From NCBI GenBank assembly GCA_900548115.1, contig URJL01000004.1:1-64000 (forward strand): 64,000 bases of DNA, read 5' to 3'. This DNA comes from an uncultured Eubacteriales bacterium (GTDB lineage Bacteria > Bacillota > Clostridia > Oscillospirales > CAG-382). Below, one piece after another: positions 1 to 8,480 of the stretch. The notes beneath the pieces are model-generated. The model was not told the origin of the DNA. It ran no database searches and worked only from the letters and a program-made list of their open reading frames with translations. How positions within the stretch are numbered: position 1 is the first letter of the stretch; the number at the start of each line of letters is the position of its first letter. The position numbers were made by a program, and so were the translations under genes.

Positions 1-2
1 GT

Positions 3-1616
3 GAATTTTCCGCTTATACGGGCGTCAAAAATTATCTGAAAACAACGGGTGACAGTTTTACGCTGGAGGTCTTTCCGAAAAACGGCACCGAGCCGTATAC
101 CTACAGCTGGGAATACACCTCATATACCGGGAGTGACTGGACAGCTCTCAGTGCCGGAGATGTATACAGCGGTGTGAACGAAAAAATCCTCACTTTTACC
201 AAAGCGCCCGCAGGGCTTAAAATGCGCGTGCATTGCCTTGTCACCGACGCAAACGGCAAAAAGGCAATTTCCGACGATTGCTATGTCACGGTTCGCGATA
301 CCTACTCCGCACCCGAGCTTTATTATATCGGCGTCGAAGGGGCGGGGGCGCTGAAGGAGAATACATACAGCCTTTATAAGGGCGCGACCATCAACCTTTA
401 CTGCAACGCTGCGACAACGGGCGACGTGATATTGTACCAGTGGCAGTACACCGACGGCACGACCAAGACCGTGAACGTCTTCGGCGGCGGAACAAAGGAG
501 GTCAAGGTCTGGAATAATATTGCGGGCGGAACTTCGTATAATCTTTTCAATCCGCTCGATCCTCTTCGCGCGGGCGACGAAGTGAAGGGCGTCCGCGTGC
601 GTCTGACCGATACCAACGGAACCGTCACGAGTGATGAGATCGTCATCAACACCATCGGTACGGTTCGCCGCGTTGCCGACCCCGAAAATGTGTCGATTCG
701 GATAGGAGATACGGCGACCTTTAAAGCCGAATTTGAAGGTGCGGTCGATTATAAATGGGCATATATTCCCAAAGGCGGCGAAAAGGCGGCGTATATCAAC
801 TCCTCCTTTGCCGCAACCTACGGCGTTTCGATCCTCGGCGAGACGGGAACAACGCTCACCCTTTCGAATATCAAGGATACCGCGCTCGACGGCTTTCGCT
901 TTTATTGCTGCGGCTATGACAGCGCAGGCTCGATCGTGACCACTAAAACGGCGACTCTTACGGTGACGAAAAAAGCCGAGGAAACAAAGCCCGACGCGAG
1001 CGAAGGCGGCGGAAAAGACGACGGTAAAACCGACGAAAAGCCGAACACGGGACTTCCCTTTACCGATGTTTCGGAAAACGCATGGTACTTAAAGGACGTA
1101 AAGAACGCCTATAACGAGGGACTGATCAACGGCAAGACCGCGACCGAATATTGCCCCGATGAAAACATGACGATCGCCGAGGCGATCAAGCTTGCCGCGT
1201 GCATGCATCAGCAGTATTATAAAGGCAAGGTTACTCTCACCGCCGACGGAACGCCGTGGTATCAAAACTATGTCGATTACGCCAAGGAAAACGGCATTAC
1301 CGACAAGACTTACGCCGATTACAACAAAGCCGTAACGCGCGAGGAATATGTCCACATCTTCTTCGGTGCGCTTCCGCAGAAGGAATACGCACAGTTTAAC
1401 CTTGTTCTGTACGGCGATATTCCCGACGTCTCGGAAAGCCACGAATATGCGCTTGAAATTTATACCTTCTATCGTGCGGGTATTTTGGCGGGTATGGACG
1501 AATACGGTACGTTTGAGCCGAAGAGCAATATCAAGCGCAGCGAGGTCGCGGCGATCCTTACGCGCATGACCGACGACAACACGAGAAAATCGGTGATTCT
1601 GAAAAAGAAAAAATAA
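3..1616 (+). CDS. Ig-like/SLH surface protein, 5' partial
   Basis: Secreted cell-surface protein whose start lies before the window. The frame is open from base 3 to the stop at 1614-1616, and the first ATG-like codons inside it are not a real start. The N-terminal two thirds are beta-rich, repetitive Ig-like segments (motifs of the type VTDANGK and SYNLFNPLDP). A Lys/Glu/Asp/Gly-rich linker follows near base 970-1040. The C-terminus carries three S-layer-homology repeats (FTDVSENAWY, YVDYAKENGIT and a third ending in EVAAILTRM). SLH repeats bind pyruvylated wall polysaccharide, so the protein should sit on the wall. It is followed by a zinc-ribbon/TPM/SPFH gene set and then another SLH protein. 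Its ligand is unknown. Confidence 0.8.
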   Translation, partial: EFSAYTGVKNYLKTTGDSFTLEVFPKNGTEPYTYSWEYTSYTGSDWTALSAGDVYSGVNEKILTFTKAPAGLKMRVHCLVTDANGKKAISDDCYVTVRDTYSAPELYYIGVEGAGALKENTYSLYKGATINLYCNAATTGDVILYQWQYTDGTTKTVNVFGGGTKEVKVWNNIAGGTSYNLFNPLDPLRAGDEVKGVRVRLTDTNGTVTSDEIVINTIGTVRRVADPENVSIRIGDTATFKAEFEGAVDYKWAYIPKGGEKAAYINSSFAATYGVSILGETGTTLTLSNIKDTALDGFRFYCCGYDSAGSIVTTKTATLTVTKKAEETKPDASEGGGKDDGKTDEKPNTGLPFTDVSENAWYLKDVKNAYNEGLINGKTATEYCPDENMTIAEAIKLAACMHQQYYKGKVTLTADGTPWYQNYVDYAKENGITDKTYADYNKAVTREEYVHIFFGALPQKEYAQFNLVLYGDIPDVSESHEYALEIYTFYRAGILAGMDEYGTFEPKSNIKRSEVAAILTRMTDDNTRKSVILKKKK

Positions 1617-1661
1617 AAATACAATTTTGAGAGAGAAGAACGGAAAGGATGGTCGCATTTT

Positions 1662-2759
1662 ATGACCGACGTTAAGGGCTACAGCTGTCCCTCCTGCGGC
1701 GCACCGCTCGAATTTTCCGTCGATACGCAGCATCTGCACTGCAGCGCCTGCGGAAACGATTTTGACCGCGCCAATCTGGACGAACTTTTACAGACCGATA
1801 AGGAGATGAACAGGGAGTCTCGTTTTGACTGGGACAGCTACACTCCGCGCGAGTATACGCCCGACGACAGCATCCGTCTTTCGAATTACGCCTGTCCCTC
1901 CTGCGGCGCGGAGATCACGGGCGACGATACGCTGGGCGCGGCGGTTTGTCCGTATTGCGGCGGCGCAACCATTATCAAAAAGCAGTTTGAGGGAACGCTG
2001 AAGCCCGATCTTGTTATCCCTTTTAAGATCGACAAGAAAACGGCTGTGGCAAAATTTAAAGAGGCGTGCAAAAAAGCGCCGTTTTTGCCCGATTCCTTCA
2101 CCGAAGAAAAAAAGCTCGCGGAAATGAGCGGTCTTTATGTTCCGTTTTGGCTGTTCGGCTGCGACTGCGATGCGACGATGCAGTTCGGTGCGGAGAAGAT
2201 CACCTGCTGGAGCGACAGCAAATACGATTATACCAAAACCGATCACTATCGACTGATCCGCGCGGGCGAAATGGGCTTTGACAATCTGCCCGTAGACGGT
2301 TCGCTTGCGATCGACAACGATTATATGGAGGCGCTTGAGCCTTTTGCGTACGAAGACGCCGTTCCCTTTGACACCGCTTTCCTCGCAGGTTTTTTGGCGA
2401 ACAAGTACGACGTTTCGGCAAAGGAATGCGAGTCTCGTGCAAACGAGCGCGTCGAGGAGAGCGTCGAGCGCTATCTGCGCGATACGACGACCGATTTTCA
2501 GGGCGTTTGCAAGGAAAAAGGAAACGTGAGCTTTTCGCACGGTAAAGTCCGCTATGCTCTCCTTCCCGTTTGGATGCTCAGCATGCGTTTTGAGGACAAA
2601 GTTTATCGCTATGCCGTAAACGGGCAGACGGGAAAGGTGGTCGGCGAATATCCGACCTGCAAGAAAAAGAAGCGTCGGTATTTCTGGAAGACCTTCGCGA
2701 TATGGGCGCTCATCACGCTCGGCGTCGTTGCCGTTCTGGAATTGCTTTCGAGACTGTGA
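1662..2759 (+). CDS. TFIIB-type zinc-ribbon membrane protein (YdjG-like)
   Basis: 365-residue protein with two N-terminal zinc ribbons: CPSCGAPL...CSACG at about residues 9-33, and CPSCGAEI...CPYCGG at about 77-102. A soluble central domain and a single C-terminal transmembrane segment (about residues 342-362) follow, just after a KKKKRR stop-transfer cluster. The domain order matches B. subtilis YdjG. The two downstream genes, TPM-domain and SPFH-domain, correspond to YdjH and YdjI, so this looks like the ydjGHI module. In B. subtilis that module is linked to the PspA membrane-stress response. No pspA is visible in this window. The molecular function of the family is poorly known. Confidence 0.7.
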   Translation: MTDVKGYSCPSCGAPLEFSVDTQHLHCSACGNDFDRANLDELLQTDKEMNRESRFDWDSYTPREYTPDDSIRLSNYACPSCGAEITGDDTLGAAVCPYCGGATIIKKQFEGTLKPDLVIPFKIDKKTAVAKFKEACKKAPFLPDSFTEEKKLAEMSGLYVPFWLFGCDCDATMQFGAEKITCWSDSKYDYTKTDHYRLIRAGEMGFDNLPVDGSLAIDNDYMEALEPFAYEDAVPFDTAFLAGFLANKYDVSAKECESRANERVEESVERYLRDTTTDFQGVCKEKGNVSFSHGKVRYALLPVWMLSMRFEDKVYRYAVNGQTGKVVGEYPTCKKKKRRYFWKTFAIWALITLGVVAVLELLSRL

Positions 2760-2775
2760 CGGGAGGAGAAGAAGT

Positions 2776-3648
2776 ATGAAAATGAATAAAAAACGCTTCC
2801 TCCGCACACTCCGCACACTCGGTGCGCTTCTTGCGCTCCTTTCGATAACGCTTTCTTTTTCGGCCGCGGCTTTTGCTTCCGACGAAGAAGAAAACTACGG
2901 GGAAATTCCGTTCCTCACCGACGAAAACAGCTATCTTACCGAAGAAGAAGCCGACACGGTTTGCGGCATGCTCTCGGATATTTACGACGACTACGGTTAT
3001 CGGCTCGTGATCTATACCGAGCCCAAGCTTCCGTCGGAATATGACGACGGAGAAGAGCGCGCTTACGACCTCTACTATCAATACGCCGACTTTTCGGGCA
3101 TTCTGTTCTATGTAAGCGGCGATCGGTATTACCATCTGCTCACGGTGAGTGAGGGCTACTATGTTTTCGGCAGTGACGAAGTCACCGAGATCGAGGATGC
3201 CATTCTTACGTACATGAGGGACAACGAGATGTTCGACGCCTTTACGGAGTACGCAAGAGTCGGACGGACGATCCTTGAAAACGCCGATCTTGAAGAAGCA
3301 CGGGCACAATATGAGGATTACATGAACTGTATCAGCGACGGCACGATCGACGACGAGGAAAGCGGTTTTCCGTGGCTCTTCGTCTTTGCGGCGCTCGTGA
3401 TTTCGCTGATCGCCGCCGCAGTTATGACGGGCGTAAAATCGGCTGCCATGAAAACGGCGCGCGCACAAAGCGGCGCGGGAAACTATCTGCGCAGCGGAAG
3501 TCTGAATATCAAACAGCAAAAGGACATTTTCCTTTACAGCACCGTCACCCGCACGGCAAAGCCGGACGATAACAATGATTCAAGCTCGGGCGGCGGAGGA
3601 GGCGGCGGAAGCCGCGGTTCGACCGGCGGACACGGCGGACGTTTTTAA
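2776..3648 (+). CDS. TPM-domain membrane protein (YdjH/UPF0603-like)
   Basis: The start at 2776 is chosen because GGGAGGAG lies 7-13 bases upstream and a signal peptide (KKRFLRTLRTLGALLALL...) begins there; an upstream in-frame ATG at 2728 overlaps the previous gene. About 290 residues: signal peptide, an extracytoplasmic TPM domain (about residues 45-190), a transmembrane helix near residues 205-225, and a cytoplasmic tail ending in a glycine run and GGHGGRF, a common ending in TPM proteins. Only 16 bases separate it from the zinc-ribbon gene, so the two are probably cotranscribed. The TPM fold occurs in photosystem repair and membrane-stress proteins. The role here is inferred from context only. 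Confidence 0.7.
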   Translation: MKMNKKRFLRTLRTLGALLALLSITLSFSAAAFASDEEENYGEIPFLTDENSYLTEEEADTVCGMLSDIYDDYGYRLVIYTEPKLPSEYDDGEERAYDLYYQYADFSGILFYVSGDRYYHLLTVSEGYYVFGSDEVTEIEDAILTYMRDNEMFDAFTEYARVGRTILENADLEEARAQYEDYMNCISDGTIDDEESGFPWLFVFAALVISLIAAAVMTGVKSAAMKTARAQSGAGNYLRSGSLNIKQQKDIFLYSTVTRTAKPDDNNDSSSGGGGGGGSRGSTGGHGGRF

Positions 3649-3693
3649 GCACACAGACAAAATCGAATGTATTATTTGAGAAAGGGAAAAAAT

Positions 3694-5022
3694 ATGGGAC
3701 TTTTGAAAGCGGGAGCCGGTGCTCTCGGCGGCGTTTTGGCAGATCAATGGCGTGAGTATTTCTATTGCGAATCGATGGACGCCGATGTTTTGGCGGTCAA
3801 GGGCGCAAAGCGCATTTCACAGAAGCGCAGCTCCAACACCAAGGCGGAGGACAACATCATCACCAACGGCTCGATCATCGCCGTAAACGACGGTCAGTGT
3901 ATGATGATCGTCGAGCAGGGCAAGGTCGTCGAGGTCTGTGACGAGCCGGGCGAATTCGTATACGACACGTCGACCGAGCCGAGCATTTTCTACGGCGGTC
4001 TCGGCGAGGGCATCAAAAAGAGCTTTGCCACGATGGGCAAGCGTTTTACCTTCGGCGGCGATACTGCGAAGGATCAGCGCGTTTACTACTTCAACACGAA
4101 GGAAATTCTCGGCAACAAGTTCGGCACGGCAACGCCCGTACCTTTCCGTCTGGTCGACCGCAATATCGGTCTTGACATGGATATCACCGTGCGCTGCCAC
4201 GGCGAATATTCGTACAAGATTTCCGACCCCGTTGTGTTCTATACCAATGTGTGCGGAAACGTGAGCGAAGCTTATACGCGCGATAATCTCGACAGCCAGT
4301 TAAAGAGCGAGATTCTGGCGGCGCTCCAGCCCGCGTTCTCGAAGATCTCGGCTCTCGGGATCCGCTACAGCGAGCTTCCCGGTCATACGCCCGAGCTTTC
4401 GGACGCGATGAACGACGTTCTGAACGAGCGCTGGACGGCTCGCCGCGGTCTTGCGATCGTCTCGGCGGCAATCGCCTCGGTCAGCACGACGGAAGAAACC
4501 GAAAATATGCTGCATGAGGTTCAGCGCAACGCCGTCTTCCGCAACGTCGATATGGCGGCGGCACATCTTGTCGGCGCACAGGCGCAGGCAATGCAGGATG
4601 CGGCGAAGAACGAAGGCGGAATGGGCGCGATCGGCGGCATTTTCGGCATGAACGCCGTTCAGAATGCGGGCGGTCCGATCGGCGCACTGTATCAGCAGGC
4701 GGAGCGCCGGAAGCAAAACGCCGCGCCCGCATCCGCACCCGCGGCGGAGGGCGGATGGACGTGCTCCTGCGGCAAGAGCGGAAACACGGGTAAATTTTGC
4801 ACCGAATGCGGTAAGGAAAAGCCCGAAGACGAGGGCACATGGACGTGTTCGTGCGGCAAGAGCGGCAACACGGGCAAATTCTGCAGCGAATGCGGAAAGC
4901 AAAGACCCGAAGAAAAGACCTATCGCTGCAACAAGTGCGGCTGGACGCCCGAGGACCCCAAGAATCCTCCGAAGTTCTGCCCCGAATGCGGCGACCCGTT
5001 TAACGACGAAGACGCAAAATAA
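3694..5022 (+). CDS. SPFH-domain protein with C-terminal zinc ribbons (YdjI-like)
   Basis: 442 residues from ATG 3694, which follows AGAAAGGGAAA; an ATG 27 bases earlier lacks a ribosome binding site. The N-terminal two thirds form an SPFH (stomatin/flotillin-like) domain of the YdjI or 'virion core protein' type, with the hallmark GLLKAGAGALGGVLADQW start. The C-terminus holds two near-identical zinc ribbons, each beginning WTCSCGKSGNTGKFC, plus a third Cys-rich unit (CNKCGW...CPECGDPF). SPFH proteins form membrane-associated scaffolds. With the two upstream genes it completes a ydjG-H-I-like set, which in B. subtilis tethers PspA to the membrane. The duplicated ribbon is a visible internal repeat. 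Confidence 0.75.
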   Translation: MGLLKAGAGALGGVLADQWREYFYCESMDADVLAVKGAKRISQKRSSNTKAEDNIITNGSIIAVNDGQCMMIVEQGKVVEVCDEPGEFVYDTSTEPSIFYGGLGEGIKKSFATMGKRFTFGGDTAKDQRVYYFNTKEILGNKFGTATPVPFRLVDRNIGLDMDITVRCHGEYSYKISDPVVFYTNVCGNVSEAYTRDNLDSQLKSEILAALQPAFSKISALGIRYSELPGHTPELSDAMNDVLNERWTARRGLAIVSAAIASVSTTEETENMLHEVQRNAVFRNVDMAAAHLVGAQAQAMQDAAKNEGGMGAIGGIFGMNAVQNAGGPIGALYQQAERRKQNAAPASAPAAEGGWTCSCGKSGNTGKFCTECGKEKPEDEGTWTCSCGKSGNTGKFCSECGKQRPEEKTYRCNKCGWTPEDPKNPPKFCPECGDPFNDEDAK

Positions 5023-5051
5023 AAATAGACGGACAAGAAAGGCGGTTTACG

Positions 5052-6224
5052 ATGAGACGTATCGCGGTATTTCTCCTTGCTCTTTTTACGGCGGTTACTT
5101 TTTGCGCCGCCGATGTATGCGCCGAAAACGGAGCGGACAATGAATTTGTTTTTTCCGAAAACGACGAAAAAGCCGCTCCGTCCGATTGGGCGGCGCAAGA
5201 GGTTGAAAAAGCAGGATTGGTCGGCATTACCGAGACCGATACGGGATACCGTTACGATGAACCGATCACGCGGGAGCAGTTCTGCGAGTTGGTTTACAAT
5301 ACGATCCGCAGCGTGAACCAACGTGTCGATCTTCCCGATAACGAAGCGCATTTTTCCGACACCGACAACGAAAAAATTTTGCGCCTTGCGCGCCTCGATA
5401 TCGTCAAGGGGAAAAGCGAAGATCTTTTCGCTCCGAACGATCTTTTGACGCGGGAGGAGGCGGCGACGCTTGTCATACGCATGGTAATGCGTGAGATGCC
5501 GCCCGCTCTTGAGGGGGTGTGGCATGACTTTGACGACGGCGCGGAAATATCCGACTGGGCGCTGAATTCGATTCAGGCGGTCTGTGAGCTTGGATATATG
5601 CTCGGCACCGACGAAACGCACTTTTCACCGAAGGGCAATTATACGGTCGAACAGGCGATCGTGACGCTTGCGCGGGTATATAAAAAAGCGACCTGTTTCG
5701 TTTACGAAACACCGCTCGGAACGATCGAATCAAGACGGAGCCTTTTGGTGCCGCTGTCGTTTACGGAGCGTGCCGAGGGGGTACTTGAGTTTTCGAAAGA
5801 CGGCAGTTTTTCGGATTCGGTTTTGGCGGAAAAGCCGGTCAGGGCGCTGGTGAGCGGCACCGGAACCGCGGACGCCGTGCTGTTTGATGATGTTGCCGCC
5901 CTTTTCGGCGGGACATGGTCCTTGCGCGACGAAGAGTTTTATTTTGAATACGATCCCTCCGTCGAAGTGTCGGTGATACCGGAAAAAGGGTATCCGCGCG
6001 AGAACTTAGGCTCGACCCCGACGTACGATACGCTTACCGCCGTGCGGCTTGATCAAAGTGTCCTTTTCGCAAACGGCAAGGAAGTACGAATCAAGGGACA
6101 GTGGGGCGGCAGAGTGTATGACAGTGGTATCATTCTGTATGACGGGGAGCTGTATCTTCCCGCGCAGACGATCGCCGAAATCTTGGGATATTCCAAAACG
6201 GTCTTGTGGGCGTTCAAAGCATAA
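5052..6224 (+). CDS. SLH-domain protein with Cu-amine-oxidase-N-like C-terminus
   Basis: 390 residues. A signal peptide (MRRIAVFLLALFTAVTFCAA) precedes SLH repeats: DWAAQEVEKAGLVG, a second around FSDTDNEKILRLARLDIVKG, and a third around WHDFDDGAEISDWALNSIQ. The C-terminal third contains two segments resembling the copper-amine-oxidase N-terminal (stalk) domain that is common in Clostridial surface proteins (YLPAQTIAEILGYSKT near the end). It is predicted to be attached to the wall by SLH. It begins 29 bases after the SPFH gene, preceded by GAAAGGCGG, and is followed at once by a strong terminator, so it is probably the last gene of the 1.6-6.2 kb operon. Confidence 0.75.
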   Translation: MRRIAVFLLALFTAVTFCAADVCAENGADNEFVFSENDEKAAPSDWAAQEVEKAGLVGITETDTGYRYDEPITREQFCELVYNTIRSVNQRVDLPDNEAHFSDTDNEKILRLARLDIVKGKSEDLFAPNDLLTREEAATLVIRMVMREMPPALEGVWHDFDDGAEISDWALNSIQAVCELGYMLGTDETHFSPKGNYTVEQAIVTLARVYKKATCFVYETPLGTIESRRSLLVPLSFTERAEGVLEFSKDGSFSDSVLAEKPVRALVSGTGTADAVLFDDVAALFGGTWSLRDEEFYFEYDPSVEVSVIPEKGYPRENLGSTPTYDTLTAVRLDQSVLFANGKEVRIKGQWGGRVYDSGIILYDGELYLPAQTIAEILGYSKTVLWAFKA

Positions 6225-6230
6225 TGCAAG

Positions 6231-6262
6231 GAGGACACGTGCTTTTACGTGTCCTCTTTTTT
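6231..6262 (+). terminator. Rho-independent terminator
   Basis: A perfect 10-bp stem GAGGACACGT / ACGTGTCCTC with a 6-base loop, followed by six T. It ends the SLH gene transcript. Confidence 0.9.
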
Positions 6263-6322
6263 GCCGTTTGATAAAAAAGTTGTCGCGGTTCGGCATGGGA
6301 AAAGGGTTGAAAACGGGAAAAA

Positions 6323-6779
6323 ATGAGAAATGAAAACGGATATGTGCTGAAAAACGAAATGCGCGATTCGGGGGGACGATTGGTTTTATTGGGAATTTTG
6401 CGCGGAAGGCGCCGCGGGCAAAGAGCTTACTTTTCAATTTGACCCAAACCGTCTCGGCTGTTTCGGTCCGGCGTTCATCGTGCAGAATCTTCCCGAAAAG
6501 AAAGGACCGTTCGGCGAGCTGTTTGAAGCGGCGGGCAATGCCGAAGCGTTCCGTTACGAACACAAAAACGACTATCCGCCCGAAACGGGATGGAACCGAG
6601 TGTTCCGTCAGTTTTTGGTTTATATGGCAAAAAGACCCGAAAACGACATTGCTTTTACGCTTGAAACCGCATATTTCGGCATACCCGAAAATCCCGTCGG
6701 CGCGAAAAGGCTGATTGAATTGGGACACTGCTTTGCCGAGGCTCTGAAAAAGTATATAGAAACCGAAAAGAAGGGGTAA
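6323..6779 (+). pseudogene. M14-type zinc carboxypeptidase remnant
   Basis: Two reading frames together resemble the two ends of an M14 carboxypeptidase of the type with an N-terminal beta domain. The first frame (from ATG 6323) reads RNENGYVLKNEMRDSG. After a +1 shift in the G6 run at 6370-6375 the next frame reads DDWFYWEF, then LTFQFDPNR and FGPAFIVQNL. The text then jumps straight to a C-terminal-like part with ETAYFGIPENPVGAKRL. The catalytic core with the HxxE zinc motif is missing. The locus is therefore a decayed gene with an internal deletion plus a frameshift. The M14 assignment is from memory of the family pattern. Confidence 0.55.
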
Positions 6780-6826
6780 GGCAAAAGCGCGGACAAAATA
6801 AATTTCGGGAAAATATAAAAAAACTC

Positions 6827-6855
6827 TTGACAAAACCGCTCTGCGGTGATATAAT
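6827..6855 (+). promoter_or_regulatory. Consensus sigma-A promoter of tRNA-Val
   Basis: TTGACA (6827-6832), a 17-base spacer, then TATAAT (6850-6855), a perfect consensus. It lies 45 bases upstream of the tRNA. Confidence 0.9.
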
Positions 6856-6899
6856 CATACCCGTCGAGAGCGAGACCGTTCGGTCGGCTCGAAACGTTT

Positions 6900-6975
6900 G
6901 GGAGTTTAGCTCAGCTGGGAGAGCGTCTGCCTTACAAGCAGAATGTCAGCGGTTCGATCCCGTTAACTCCCACCA
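6900..6975 (+). tRNA. tRNA-Val(UAC)
   Basis: A 76-base cloverleaf with CCA encoded (6973-6975). The acceptor stem is GGGAGTT/AACTCCC, the D-arm is GCTCAGCTGGGAGAGC, and the anticodon loop CTTACAA puts TAC at 6933-6935. The T-loop is TTCGATC. It has its own consensus promoter and its own terminator, so it is a monocistronic tRNA gene. No integrated element or direct repeat of its 3' end was seen next to it. Confidence 0.97.
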
Positions 6976-7014
6976 AAGAAGCACTTGCATTTTTGCAAGT
7001 GCTTCTTCTTTTTT
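6976..7014 (+). terminator. Terminator of tRNA-Val
   Basis: GAAGCACTTGCA / TGCAAGTGCTTC, a 12-bp perfect stem with a 4-T loop, followed by TTCTTTTTTT. Confidence 0.9.
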
Positions 7015-7035
7015 TGCTTCCTGCCTGTTTACTGT

Positions 7036-7064
7036 TTGAACATATAAATTATACACAATACACT
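7036..7064 (+). promoter_or_regulatory. Probable promoter of the GH27 gene
   Basis: TTGAAC (7036-7041), 17 bases, TACACT (7059-7064), 64 bases before the GH27 start. Confidence 0.5.
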
Positions 7065-7127
7065 ATATTTCTTTTAAGCCGTTTGTTAAAATGTGGTTGA
7101 ATCAATTCATTTGACGGAGGTCGAAAA

Positions 7128-8255
7128 ATGATTAAAAACACACCCCCTATGGGCTGGAACTCCTGGAACACGTTCGGACCGGACATCAACGAAAAGCTGA
7201 TTTTCGAAACGGCGGACAAGATGGTCAAAACGGGACTTTTGGATGCGGGATATGAATATCTGGTTATTGACGATTGCTGGTCGTTAAAGGAACGCGACAA
7301 GAACGGAAAACTGGTTGCCGACCCCGAAAAGTTTCCGCACGGCATGAAAACCGTTTCCGATTATGTTCATTCAAAAGGCTTGAAATTCGGTATGTATTCC
7401 TGTGACGGAAATCTTACTTGTGCCGGATATCCGGGAAGCTTTGAACACGAATTTGTCGATGCCGAGACCTTTGCCGAATGGGGCGTTGACTTTTTGAAAT
7501 ACGATAATTGCTATCACAGCAATATCATTCATGAAAAATATCTGTATCGCCGTATGGGACTGGCACTCAAAAACTGCGGACGCGATATACTTTTCAGCGC
7601 CTGTTCCTGGGGAGTCAATATGACCCATGAGTGGATCCGCGAGACGGGCGCCGAAATGTGGCGTTCGACGGGAGATATTGTCGATACATGGGAATCGGTC
7701 AAAAAACTGACGGTACAGCAGGAAGCGATTCTTCCTTACGGCGGCAAGGGCTGCTTTAACGATATGGATATGCTGATCGTCGGTATGCACGGAAAAGGAA
7801 ACGTCGGCCTTGAAGGCCTGACCGATGAACAGTATAAGACGCATTTTTCGATTTGGGCGCTTTTCGCGTCTCCGCTTATGATCGGATGCGATATTCGGGA
7901 TATGACCGAGGAAACGAAAAAAATTCTCACAAACGCGGAAATGATTCGAATCAACCAGGATGCCGATTGCCGTCAGGTCGTAAAGCTTCCCAATGTGTGG
8001 AACGACAATGTTAAAGTATATGCCCGCACACTCGAAAACGGGGATATTGCGCTCGGTATGTTTAATTTCGGCAGTGAAAAACTGTGCGCTCGCATCACGA
8101 CCGATGAACTGGGACTTCCCGAAAGCACGAGCAGAACGCTTGAAATGCACAATGTTTGGGAGGATGAGGTCATCACCGTTACAAACGGCGCTTTCCTTCA
8201 CGACATTGAGGCGGGCGCGTGCCTTGTATACCGCTGTAAGGTCGTGAAGAAGTAA
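7128..8255 (+). CDS. GH27 alpha-galactosidase
   Basis: 375-residue glycoside hydrolase family 27 enzyme that hydrolyses terminal alpha-galactosyl residues with retention. It opens with the family signature TPPMGWNSWNTFG. VDFLKYDNC places the nucleophile at Asp126, and RSTGDI the acid/base at about Asp183. A beta-rich C-terminal domain follows from about residue 275. There is no signal peptide, so it should act in the cytoplasm on imported galactosides. GGAGG sits 8-12 bases before ATG 7128. The downstream small zinc gene overlaps its stop by one base (TAATG). galT, five kb downstream, would use the resulting galactose via the Leloir pathway, although no galK is visible. Confidence 0.9.
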   Translation: MIKNTPPMGWNSWNTFGPDINEKLIFETADKMVKTGLLDAGYEYLVIDDCWSLKERDKNGKLVADPEKFPHGMKTVSDYVHSKGLKFGMYSCDGNLTCAGYPGSFEHEFVDAETFAEWGVDFLKYDNCYHSNIIHEKYLYRRMGLALKNCGRDILFSACSWGVNMTHEWIRETGAEMWRSTGDIVDTWESVKKLTVQQEAILPYGGKGCFNDMDMLIVGMHGKGNVGLEGLTDEQYKTHFSIWALFASPLMIGCDIRDMTEETKKILTNAEMIRINQDADCRQVVKLPNVWNDNVKVYARTLENGDIALGMFNFGSEKLCARITTDELGLPESTSRTLEMHNVWEDEVITVTNGAFLHDIEAGACLVYRCKVVKK

Positions 8256-8446
8256 TGGCGCTTTGCTTTCAATGCGGAAAGGAACTTTTGCAGAACGACA
8301 TCGGCGCTTATAAGAAATTTATCAATCGCGGCAGTACGGAGTTTATGTGCCGCGCATGCCTTGCGAAAGAACTTCATGTTTCCGAGGAACGCATCAACGA
8401 AAAAATCGAAATTTTTAAGCTTCAGGGCTGTACGTTGTTTGTGTAA
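8255..8446 (+). CDS. Small CxxC zinc-binding protein
   Basis: 63-residue protein with two CxxC pairs (CFQCGKE near residue 4 and CRACLAKE near residue 32), as in a treble-clef or ribbon zinc site. Its ATG shares an A with the TAA of the GH27 gene, so translational coupling is likely. The function is not recognised. Its downstream intergenic hairpin appears to be split by the adjacent insertion sequence. Confidence 0.7.
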   Translation: MALCFQCGKELLQNDIGAYKKFINRGSTEFMCRACLAKELHVSEERINEKIEIFKLQGCTLFV

Positions 8447-8480
8447 ATAAAAACGACCCGCATTTCCGAAACCGTTGAAG

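Noticed and set aside
174..176. Start codon of the first gene inside the window
   Set aside because: The frame is open back to base 3 with the same repeat character, so the gene begins before the window.
6365..6380. Programmed ribosomal frameshift at the G6 run
   Set aside because: The product would still lack the M14 catalytic core, so decay or a homopolymer error is simpler.
6900..6975. tRNA-Val as integration site of a mobile element
   Set aside because: No integrase gene and no second copy of the tRNA 3' end occur nearby.
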